A program made the translations under genes and the position numbers. The notes beneath the pieces were generated by a model. That model did no database searches, was not told where the DNA came from, and saw only the letters and a list, made by a program, of their open reading frames with translations. A stretch of DNA of 5,620 nt from Acidobacteriota bacterium (GTDB taxonomy: Bacteria > Acidobacteriota > Terriglobia > 20CM-2-55-15), in the NCBI GenBank assembly GCA_003223895.1, contig QHXD01000235.1:380-5999 (forward strand). Direction: 5' to 3'. Positions 1 to 5,620 of this stretch are shown piece by piece. Positions within the stretch are counted from its first letter, which is position 1. Each line of letters begins with the position of its first letter.

Positions 1-2278
1 TGGGCCGACCACAGCACTTTCTTTCGGCAAGACGAACTTCGTACCCGGCGGCCTCGAGAAGCTCGGTCGCGGCCTTTCCGATATCGGGATAGTTGTAGTT
101 GATAAAGGTGTCGTGGAAGAGAACCACCTTACCTGAAGTTCCGGATTTTGCGCCGTTCCCAGAGGACTTGTTGCGCTTCGCGAACCAGGATTCAAAGGTT
201 TGCGACGCAAAGAGAGGAAGCTTGCGGCGGGCATCGATCCCGACGAAACGATCCAGAGCGCGCCTTAGAGTCGGATTCGTAAGTGTCCAGTTGGCCATCG
301 ACGGCCAGGCTGAGGCGAGCTGGCTCAGGAGATGAATATTCGCAAACATTCTCGAACGTAGCGGAGTGCCGTTGGCTTCGTTGTAGTGCGCCAGGAACTC
401 GTACTTCAGTTTCGCCATGTCCACGTTGGAGGGGCACTCGGCCTTGCAACCTTTGCATTCCAGGCAAAGGTCGAGCGCATCGTACAAATCCTGTCCTGTG
501 AACTCAAGTGCAGGCAGCTTGCCCGAGAGGATTTCGCGCATCAGGTTGGCGCGGCCCCGCGTCGAGTGCTTGTCCTCCATGGTGACCATGTACGACGGGC
601 ACATGGTTCCTTCGTTCTTCTTGCGGCATACGCCCGCGCCGTTGCACAACTCGATAGCCGTGGCAAGCCCGCCTTCTCGTGAAAAGTCGTAATGCGTATT
701 GATGCCGAGCGTCCGATACTCCGTGCCGTAGCGCAGGTTCTCCGTCATCGGCGGCGCGTTGACAATCTTGCCGGGATTCATGCGCTGCTCGGGGTCGAAT
801 GCGGACTTCACATCGCGGAAGGCTTTGTACAGCTGGGATCCAAAGAGTTTTTCATTCAGGTGGCTGCGCGCAAGGCCGTCACCGTGTTCGCCGCTCATGC
901 CGCCGCCGAATTCCACAACGAGGTCCGCAATCTCGTCCGTCATGTTCTTCATGACCTGGATGTCGCGCGCGTCCTTCGTATTGATCAACGGCCGAATGTG
1001 GAGACAGCCGACACTGGCGTGGCCGTAGTATCCGGCGCTCGTGTTGTATTTGTGGATGACGTCCCTGAATCTGACGAAAAATTCCGGAAGCTTCGATGGC
1101 TCGACCGCGCAGTCTTCGACAAAGGCGATCGGCTTTCGTTCGCCTTTCATTCCCAGCAGGAGACCCAGGCCAGCCTTCCTGACCTTCCACATGTTGTTCT
1201 GCTCCGCCGGATCGAAGGCACGAACATAGGCATAACCGGACTTGTTGCGCTTGAGCGCGGCTTCCATCTCGTCGAGCTTCGACCGAAGTTCAGCTTCATT
1301 CTCGCCGTAAAACTCCACAAGAAGGACTGCGGCAGGATTTCCTTCAATGAAACCCATCAGGCGCGAAATTTCCAAAGAGCTGCGGCCGAGTTTGATGATC
1401 ATGTCGTCGATCAATTCGATCGCGGCGGGCTTGAATGGCAGGATGATGTCGCTGGCCCGAATGGACTCGACGATATCGGAGAAGTGCACAACGCAGAGGG
1501 CTGCAGCCGGCGGCCGTGGCTCGATGCGAACCTTCGCCTGGTGCACTGTCGCCAGGGTGCCCTCGGATCCGACCATGAGCTTCACGAGATTGAACTTTCC
1601 ATTGCGGACAAATTCATCAAGGTTGTAGCCGCTGACACGGCGCAAGATCTTGGGAAATCGCCGCTCGATCTCGTCGCGATTCGCCCGGACGATATCCGCA
1701 ATTCGCCCTTCCAGGCCGCCCCGAAGGGCGGCTTCCTCGAGTTTCATCTCGCGAAGAGTGCGGCCTTCACCCGACGAAAAGACGACGTCCATTTCCAGAA
1801 CGTGGTCGATGGTCTTGCCGTAAATGATCGAATGGGACCCGGCCGAGTTATTGCCCATCATTCCGCCGAGAGTTGCCCTGTTAGCGGTGGATGTGTCGGG
1901 ACCAAATAGAAAACCCATCGGCCGAAGATGAAGGTTGATCTGCTCCTGAACGACACCGGGTTCGACGCGGGCCCAGCGCTCCTCGGTGTTCACTTCAAGA
2001 ACGCGGTTCAGATACTTCGACATGTCGAGGACGACGGCGTTTCCGACAGTTTGTCCCGCCAGGCTCGTTCCGCCGCCCCGAGGCAGGACCGGCACCTTGA
2101 AGTCGCGCGCCACCTCCATCGCCGCAAAGACGTCTTCGTGAGACTTTGGAAGCACCACTCCTATCGGTTCGATTTCGTAAATGCTGGCGTCTGTGCTGTA
2201 CATAAGCCTCGACGCGCGGTCAAAACGCACCTCACCGGTGACTCGCTTTTTCAAGGCCTGATAGAGATCGTCATTCAT
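1..2278 (-). CDS. FAD-linked D-2-hydroxyacid dehydrogenase with C-terminal iron-sulfur module (YdiJ/D-2-hydroxyglutarate dehydrogenase type), 3' end cut by window edge
   Basis: This flavoenzyme is expected to oxidise a D-2-hydroxyacid (D-2-hydroxyglutarate, D-lactate or glycolate; substrate not decidable here) and pass electrons through iron-sulfur clusters to an acceptor. I read 759 uninterrupted codons. The N-terminal half is a PCMH-type FAD domain with PRGGGTSLAGQ (66-76), GPDTSTANRATLGG (126-139) and GSEGTLA (237-243). The FAD-oxidase C-terminal domain follows, with GHASVGCLH (419-427) and GEHGDG (463-468). H420, H427, E464 and H465 match the metal and substrate-site residues of characterised relatives. 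Next come two ferredoxin-like cysteine groups (C545, C551, C560; then C605, C608, C611, C615). A CCG-domain begins near 717 and reaches KCCGRP (754-759) at the edge. Relatives run to about 950-1020 residues, so roughly a fifth to a quarter is missing. The start ATG is fixed by an in-frame TAA at 2293-2291. It lacks a good Shine-Dalgarno. The family call is firm, the substrate is not. Confidence -1.
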   Translation of the reverse strand, partial: MNDDLYQALKKRVTGEVRFDRASRLMYSTDASIYEIEPIGVVLPKSHEDVFAAMEVARDFKVPVLPRGGGTSLAGQTVGNAVVLDMSKYLNRVLEVNTEERWARVEPGVVQEQINLHLRPMGFLFGPDTSTANRATLGGMMGNNSAGSHSIIYGKTIDHVLEMDVVFSSGEGRTLREMKLEEAALRGGLEGRIADIVRANRDEIERRFPKILRRVSGYNLDEFVRNGKFNLVKLMVGSEGTLATVHQAKVRIEPRPPAAALCVVHFSDIVESIRASDIILPFKPAAIELIDDMIIKLGRSSLEISRLMGFIEGNPAAVLLVEFYGENEAELRSKLDEMEAALKRNKSGYAYVRAFDPAEQNNMWKVRKAGLGLLLGMKGERKPIAFVEDCAVEPSKLPEFFVRFRDVIHKYNTSAGYYGHASVGCLHIRPLINTKDARDIQVMKNMTDEIADLVVEFGGGMSGEHGDGLARSHLNEKLFGSQLYKAFRDVKSAFDPEQRMNPGKIVNAPPMTENLRYGTEYRTLGINTHYDFSREGGLATAIELCNGAGVCRKKNEGTMCPSYMVTMEDKHSTRGRANLMREILSGKLPALEFTGQDLYDALDLCLECKGCKAECPSNVDMAKLKYEFLAHYNEANGTPLRSRMFANIHLLSQLASAWPSMANWTLTNPTLRRALDRFVGIDARRKLPLFASQTFESWFAKRNKSSGNGAKSGTSGKVVLFHDTFINYNYPDIGKAATELLEAAGYEVRLAERKCCGRP
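1715..1732 (-). other. Perfect 7-bp GC stem with UUCG tetraloop inside the dehydrogenase mRNA
   Basis: In the sense strand of the dehydrogenase message this reads GCCGCCC-UUCG-GGGCGGC. It is a fully paired stem closed by a C-G pair around UUCG, the well-known extra-stable tetraloop. It encodes the residues around AALRGG (about 183-188). No U-tract follows and the reading frame continues for more than 570 codons, so it is not an intrinsic terminator. It may be chance in a GC-rich gene or may pause ribosomes. The structure is plain in the sequence, but any function is speculative. Confidence -1.
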
Positions 2279-2330
2279 AGAGCCGAGAGTTTAGCAGATG
2301 AAAAAAGCGGTCGTAACCAAACATTTCCTC

Positions 2331-2360
2331 GGAACCTGGATGGAACTGTAAACGTAAAAT
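2331..2360 (+). promoter_or_regulatory. Possible promoter for the adaptor operon (GGAAC element, CGT and TAAAAT box)
   Basis: TAAAAT at 2355-2360 is a five-of-six match to the TATAAT -10 box, but no TTGACA-like -35 sits 16-18 bases upstream. GGAACC at 2331-2336 resembles the -35 element recognised by many ECF sigma factors. The core GGAAC is followed 17 bases later by CGT at 2353-2355, roughly the ECF -35/-10 layout. A second GGAAC lies at 2342-2346. Either reading puts the transcript start near 2360-2367, which favours the ATG at 2379 over that at 2361. This is a weak call made by eye. Confidence -1.
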
Positions 2361-2367
2361 ATGCCCT

Positions 2368-2372
2368 GGGGG
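2368..2372 (+). promoter_or_regulatory. Likely ribosome binding site for the adaptor, supporting the start at 2379
   Basis: A GGGGG run lies six bases before the ATG at 2379 and can pair with the CCUCC anti-Shine-Dalgarno, partly through G-U pairs. The alternative in-frame ATG at 2361 has only AT-rich sequence (GTAAAAT) before it and overlaps the likely transcript start. The match is modest, but its position is good. Confidence -1.
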
Positions 2373-2378
2373 TTGTCC

Positions 2379-3578
2379 ATGGCTCGGAAGAAATCGCGAA
2401 AGCTGTTGATCGGCATCATTTTTATTGCCGTGCTTGTGGGGGGAGCAGGGGCCTATGTGGCTCTGATGTCGCGGCCCGCCGCCGATATCGAACCATCCCG
2501 GCTGGCGGCAGTTGAGAAAGGTGATCTTGCGCGATCGGTGGTCGCAATCGGAAGGATCGAACCGGTAGCCAAAGTCGAAATAAAATCCAAGGCGAACGGC
2601 ATTATCAAAGAAATCAAGGTCGAAGCCGGTAATCTGGTGAGCGAAGGGCAGGTGCTGGTCGAACTGGATAAAGAGAACTTGAACGCGCTTCTTCGGGAAG
2701 CGCGAGCCGCCTTGCTCGGGGCCCAGGCGAATGCGAAAGCAGCGGAAGCCGAATTGGAGAAGAACAAGATCGAAGCCGAAGGAGTGGACGTCAATTTCGC
2801 CAGGCGTAACGTGACCCGCGCGGAACAGTTATTTAAGGATGGACTGATTCCACAACAGAATTACGACGATACTCGAATGGCACTCGAGGTCGCGGAAAAC
2901 CGGCAGCGCGCCGCTCAATCGCAGCTTTTCGTCACCCAGGCACGGGTGGCGCAGGCTCAGGCCACGATAGCGCAGTCGGCTGCGGCGGAAGAACGCGCAC
3001 AGGAAGAACTGAACAATGCGACGATTCGCTCGCCGATCAAAGGCATGGTCCTTTCACGCGATCTCGAGCTCGGCAGTCCGGTTTCCTCCATCCTCAATAT
3101 GGGCGCGAACGCCACGCTGGTCATGGTGTTGGGCGACATACGCGAAGTTTTCGTTCGCGGCAAGGTGGACGAAGCCGATATCGGTCTGGTTCGCCTGGGT
3201 CAACCCGCGCGCATCAAGGTGGAGACCTTCAAAGAACGCCAGTTCGAAGGCCGGGTCACGCAGATCTCGCCACTCGGCGTCGAGAAGGACAACGTCACCA
3301 GCTTTGAAGTCAAAGTCTCGATCGACAACGCTTCCGGCGAACTGAGGGCAAACATGTCGGCCAACGCCGAAATCGTTCTTGCGGAGCACAAGGCCACGCT
3401 GATCGTCCCGGAAAAGGCCGTCATCTACGATGCCCAACGTGTCGCCTGGATTGAAGTGCCGGCACCGGGCACGCGCACAGGACGAGAAAGAAAACAAATC
3501 AAGGTTGGATTCAGTAACGGAACCCGCACAGAGGTCGTCCAAGGGCTGACAGAAGGACAGAAAGTTATTCTTCAGTGA
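2379..3578 (+). CDS. Periplasmic adaptor subunit of a tripartite efflux/export system (HlyD/MacA/RND membrane fusion protein family)
   Basis: This 399-residue adaptor should bridge an inner-membrane transporter to an outer-membrane channel. A basic N-terminus (MARKKSRKLL) precedes one hydrophobic segment (about 9-30). There is no lipobox cysteine, so it is anchored by an uncleaved helix rather than by lipid. The first lipoyl half-motif spans about 62-99 (GIIKEIKVEAGNLVSEGQVL). An Ala/Glu/Gln-rich alpha-helical hairpin follows at about 100-210. The second lipoyl half begins at ATIRSPIKGMV (214-224), the beta-barrel domain covers about 255-340, and a membrane-proximal domain ends in GLTEGQKVIL. 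Length and domain order are normal for the family. I start at 2379 rather than the in-frame ATG at 2361 because of the G-rich ribosome site and because translation then begins at the basic anchor. The MacB-type permease two genes downstream makes a MacA-like role more likely than partnership with an RND pump. Substrate unknown. Confidence -1.
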   Translation: MARKKSRKLLIGIIFIAVLVGGAGAYVALMSRPAADIEPSRLAAVEKGDLARSVVAIGRIEPVAKVEIKSKANGIIKEIKVEAGNLVSEGQVLVELDKENLNALLREARAALLGAQANAKAAEAELEKNKIEAEGVDVNFARRNVTRAEQLFKDGLIPQQNYDDTRMALEVAENRQRAAQSQLFVTQARVAQAQATIAQSAAAEERAQEELNNATIRSPIKGMVLSRDLELGSPVSSILNMGANATLVMVLGDIREVFVRGKVDEADIGLVRLGQPARIKVETFKERQFEGRVTQISPLGVEKDNVTSFEVKVSIDNASGELRANMSANAEIVLAEHKATLIVPEKAVIYDAQRVAWIEVPAPGTRTGRERKQIKVGFSNGTRTEVVQGLTEGQKVILQ

Positions 3579-3583
3579 GGTGA
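3577..3583 (+). promoter_or_regulatory. Shine-Dalgarno overlapping the adaptor stop codon; decides the start of the next gene
   Basis: GAGGTGA is a strong match to the 16S rRNA tail. It begins inside the adaptor's TGA stop (3576-3578) and sits just before the ATG at 3586. The in-frame GTG at 3580 lies within this site, so it is a poor start choice. The arrangement implies that ribosomes finishing the adaptor reinitiate on the next gene. Confidence -1.
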
Positions 3584-3585
3584 CC

Positions 3586-4446
3586 ATGCTGCGCCTCGTT
3601 TGGTTACTGGTTATTGCCCTGGCCCAGGACGGACCAAAACCCCTTCCTGAACTCAGGCCTTTTCTCGCCGAATTTCGAAAGACGCTCCACAGCGACGATG
3701 TCCTGCTGAGCCAGTACACGTTTACAAGAAAGGAAACTCTCGTTCGTCTGGACTCGGACCAAAAGCCGACAGACACCAAGGTCAATGTTTATCAAGTGTT
3801 TCCGGGATCTTCGGAGCGCACAGGGTACCGCCGCCGCGTCGTCAAAGACAATGTCGCGCTCACGGACGCTGAGCTCAAAAAGGTGGATGAAGACATTCGA
3901 AAACGCATCGAATCTGAGGATCGGAAGCGCAATCAGAAAACCCTTGCAGAGCGGGAGAAGGCCCGGGCCGAAAAGCTGCGTGAAGAAGAACGGATACTGG
4001 ACGATATGTTCGCGCTTTACGATGTTCAGATCGTGCGCCGGGAAACGCTGGCCGGCCGTCCGGTAATCGTAGCGGACTTTAAACCGCGTCCCGGCTACAA
4101 GCCGAAAACGAGTGAAGGAAAAAACAGTCAACATGTCTCCGGCCGTGCCTGGGTAAGTGAAGACGATCATCAACTGGCGCGCCTTGAACTCGATGTTTTC
4201 GAACCCATATCGATCGGCTTCGGGATCCTCGCAAAGCTCCAGAAGGGCGCGCGCATCATCGTTGAAAGACAGAAGTTCAACGATGAAATCTGGCTGCCGC
4301 TTAGAACCGAGGTGTCGCTCAACCTTCGCCTTCTTATGTTCAAGGGACTCAACATCCGTCAAATCGTCGAGTATTCGGATCACAAGAAATACAGTGTCGA
4401 CACGATTCTCAAATTCCCGGACGAGGTGATTCCGCAAGAGCCATGA
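3586..4446 (+). CDS. Uncharacterised secreted protein with LolA-like features, encoded between adaptor and permease
   Basis: I cannot assign a function to this 286-residue protein. A short hydrophobic N-terminus (MLRLVWLLVIALA) followed by QDG looks like a signal peptide cleaved after A13, placing the mature protein in the periplasm. The body has alternating strand-like segments: QYTFTRKE (43-50), VNVYQVFP (66-73), GYRRRVVKDN (80-89), a GRPVIVADFKPRPGY block (157-171), GRAWVSEDDHQLARLEL (186-202), and a C-terminal part with NDEIWLPLRTEV (232-243) and EYSDHKKYSVDT (262-273). This order resembles LolA/LolB-type lipoprotein-handling folds and secreted proteins I remember as common in Acidobacteriota, but no search supports that. 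Residues 94-140 form a very charged, probably helical insert. The gene starts seven bases after the adaptor stop and overlaps the permease start by four. It may be an accessory or substrate-handling part of the export complex. The gene call is firm, its role inferred. Confidence -1.
   Translation: MLRLVWLLVIALAQDGPKPLPELRPFLAEFRKTLHSDDVLLSQYTFTRKETLVRLDSDQKPTDTKVNVYQVFPGSSERTGYRRRVVKDNVALTDAELKKVDEDIRKRIESEDRKRNQKTLAEREKARAEKLREEERILDDMFALYDVQIVRRETLAGRPVIVADFKPRPGYKPKTSEGKNSQHVSGRAWVSEDDHQLARLELDVFEPISIGFGILAKLQKGARIIVERQKFNDEIWLPLRTEVSLNLRLLMFKGLNIRQIVEYSDHKKYSVDTILKFPDEVIPQEP
4443..4446 (+). promoter_or_regulatory. ATGA start/stop overlap coupling the secreted-protein and permease genes
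   Basis: The permease ATG at 4443 shares bases with the TGA stop (4444-4446) of the preceding gene. Only a weak AAGAG lies upstream as a ribosome site, so permease synthesis probably depends on termination-reinitiation at this junction. That would keep the two products in fixed ratio. Confidence -1.
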
Positions 4447-5620
4447 TCATCCTGTCGCAGGTCTGGCAAAACCTGAAGGCCAACAAGGTCCGCAGTTTCC
4501 TGACGATGTTCGGAATCATCTGGGGCGTAATCTCGATTGTGATCTTGTCTGCGCTCGGCGAAGGCTTCCAGCGGGGCAATATCAGAGTCCTGAAGGAATT
4601 GGGCCAAAACATCCTCATCATTCGCAACGGCCGGACCAGTATGCAGGCCGGCGGCGAACGCGCGGGCCGCATCATTCGCCTGGAGTTTGCCGACGTTCTT
4701 GCGCTGAAACAGAATTCGAAGCTTCTGGAACACGTCAGCCCCGAACTGATGCGGGGAGGTGTCAAGGTAAAGAGTCCCTTCAATTCCGCAACACTGCAGA
4801 TGAGCGGCATCTGGCCGATCTTTCAGACGATCCGGACCATTGAAGTCGATCGCGGGCGGCTGTTGGGTGAACCGGATAATGATCAATCGCGACGCGTGAT
4901 CGTCATCGGGTACGAAGCTGCAAAACAGCTCTTCGCGGATCGCGATCCGATCGGCGCGCAGCTTACCCTGAACAGCATCCCCTACACGATTGTCGGAAAG
5001 ATTCGAAAGAAAGACCAGGATTCGAATTACACAGGCGCGGATAACGAAAGGTTATTCATTCCATACGAAACCATGCGCAAGGATTTTCCGATCACTGGAA
5101 ATCTCAACACGCCGGATTCGCTCTCGGCGATCATCGCAACACCGTATGAACGAGTGGCGGAGGAGATGGTCGAAGCCATGGCGAATCGCGGAAAGATCGA
5201 TTTCCTGAGGGGCGGTCCGCTGGAAGCCGAAGTCCGAACCATCATTGGAAAACGTCACAACTTCGACGGAAGAGACACGGAGGCGCTGGGCATCTGGAAT
5301 ACCTCCCTCGAGATGGTCCTGTTCCACAACATCATGACGGGCATGAAGGATTTCTTCCTGTCGGTCAGCATCATCACGCTCATTCTTGGCGGAATTGGCG
5401 TGATGAATATCATGTTGATTGCCGTGAAAGAGCGGACGAAGGAAATAGGCCTACGAAAGGCTCTGGGCGCCACGCCCCGCAACATTCAATGGCAGTTTTT
5501 TGGAGAAGGACTGGCGCTGACGTTGGTGAGCGGACTCATCGGCATGACCGCGGCTCTGATATTCGCGGCTCTGATCAACATGCTCCCGCTGCCGGACCGA
5601 TTCGCCGGCATGATCGTGAC
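4443..5620 (+). CDS. MacB/FtsX-type ABC transporter permease, 3' end cut by window edge
   Basis: This is the membrane subunit of a type VII (mechanotransmission) ABC system. The 392 residues present begin with the cytoplasmic NLKANKVRSFLTMFG stretch (10-24) and transmembrane helix 1 (about 21-38). A large periplasmic MacB_PCD domain runs from about 40 to 300 (G145-free core blocks include RVIVIGYEAAKQLF at 151-164 and QDSNYTGADN at 192-201). Helix 2 follows (about 304-328, with ILGGIGVMNIMLIAV), then the cytoplasmic coupling loop ERTKEIGLRKALGAT (330-344) that contacts the ATPase, and helix 3 (about 355-379). Stand-alone permeases of this family have about 400-420 residues, so only the last helix and tail are missing. 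There is no nucleotide-binding domain fused at the N-terminus, unlike E. coli MacB, so a separate ATPase is needed. The domain call is firm. Substrate unknown; it works with the adaptor encoded two genes upstream. Confidence -1.
   Translation, partial: MIILSQVWQNLKANKVRSFLTMFGIIWGVISIVILSALGEGFQRGNIRVLKELGQNILIIRNGRTSMQAGGERAGRIIRLEFADVLALKQNSKLLEHVSPELMRGGVKVKSPFNSATLQMSGIWPIFQTIRTIEVDRGRLLGEPDNDQSRRVIVIGYEAAKQLFADRDPIGAQLTLNSIPYTIVGKIRKKDQDSNYTGADNERLFIPYETMRKDFPITGNLNTPDSLSAIIATPYERVAEEMVEAMANRGKIDFLRGGPLEAEVRTIIGKRHNFDGRDTEALGIWNTSLEMVLFHNIMTGMKDFFLSVSIITLILGGIGVMNIMLIAVKERTKEIGLRKALGATPRNIQWQFFGEGLALTLVSGLIGMTAALIFAALINMLPLPDRFAGMIV

Larger units (their letters stand above)
2279..2378. 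other. Divergent intergenic region between the dehydrogenase and the export operon
   Basis: These 100 bases separate the two divergent starts and are the only non-coding DNA in the window. They are more AT-rich than the flanks (for example an A-run at 2301-2306 and TAAAAT at 2355-2360). They must hold the dehydrogenase promoter unless that gene is transcribed from within the neighbouring operon. They probably hold the operon promoter too. I found no convincing sigma-70 promoter for the minus strand, no clear inverted-repeat operator and no riboswitch. Confidence -1.

Noticed and set aside
1715..1732. GC-rich hairpin as a rho-independent terminator
   Set aside because: No U-tract follows on either strand and it lies deep inside an intact coding sequence.
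692..1909. A 405-codon plus-strand open frame opposite the dehydrogenase
   Set aside because: The minus strand here encodes a continuous, motif-rich FAD domain. The plus-strand translation has no recognisable domain and is a mirror of codon bias.
2361..2378. Earlier in-frame ATG for the adaptor, adding six residues
   Set aside because: It has no ribosome site and probably lies at or before the transcript start. The ATG at 2379 has a G-rich site at proper spacing and begins a typical basic anchor.
2279..2378. Minus-strand sigma-70 promoter for the dehydrogenase (TTGGTT with TAAACT)
   Set aside because: Spacing is about 20 bases and the -10 match is poor, so I could not support a specific site.
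1928..2515. A 195-codon plus-strand open frame spanning the dehydrogenase start, the intergenic region and the adaptor start
   Set aside because: It crosses two well-supported gene starts in a different frame, and its product has no family features.
3054..3785. A 243-codon minus-strand open frame across the adaptor/secreted-protein junction
   Set aside because: It overlaps clear lipoyl and beta-barrel coding sequence of the adaptor and yields no recognisable protein.
3604..4437. A 277-codon minus-strand open frame opposite the secreted-protein gene
   Set aside because: The plus-strand gene has a strong ribosome site, a signal peptide and couplings to both neighbours. The antisense frame has none of these.

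Overview
The window looks like ordinary chromosomal DNA from a moderately GC-rich Gram-negative bacterium. The Acidobacteriota are my best guess. That rests on remembered resemblance of the MacB-type permease and of the secreted protein beside it to families abundant in that phylum; no database search was done. There is no mobile element, CRISPR array, tRNA or rRNA. Coding density is very high: the only non-coding stretch is about 100 bases between two divergent transcription units.

Left part (1-2278, minus strand): one long gene, cut by the left edge, for a FAD-dependent D-2-hydroxyacid dehydrogenase fused to a cysteine-rich iron-sulfur module. It has the architecture of E. coli YdiJ and related D-2-hydroxyglutarate/D-lactate dehydrogenases. 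The frame is open without interruption for 759 codons, and the long plus-strand ORFs over it are shadows.

Centre (2279-2378): a short divergent intergenic region. It carries a possible plus-strand promoter with a tandem GGAAC element and a TAAAAT box, just ahead of the right-hand operon.

Right part (2379-5620, plus strand): a tightly packed three-gene unit. It encodes an inner-membrane-anchored periplasmic adaptor (HlyD/MacA type), a small secreted protein of unknown function with a LolA-like look and a very charged helical insert, and a MacB/FtsX-type ABC permease cut by the right edge. The second gene's Shine-Dalgarno sequence overlaps the stop codon of the first. The third gene's start overlaps the stop of the second in an ATGA. 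The three are therefore probably translated together and act at the envelope. The adaptor and permease would form the core of a tripartite export system, and the secreted protein is a candidate extra component. No ATPase subunit or outer-membrane channel lies in the window. The ATPase would have to be encoded downstream or elsewhere.

The most interesting lead is the uncharacterised secreted protein locked by translational coupling between the adaptor and permease genes. I see no clearly novel system beyond that.
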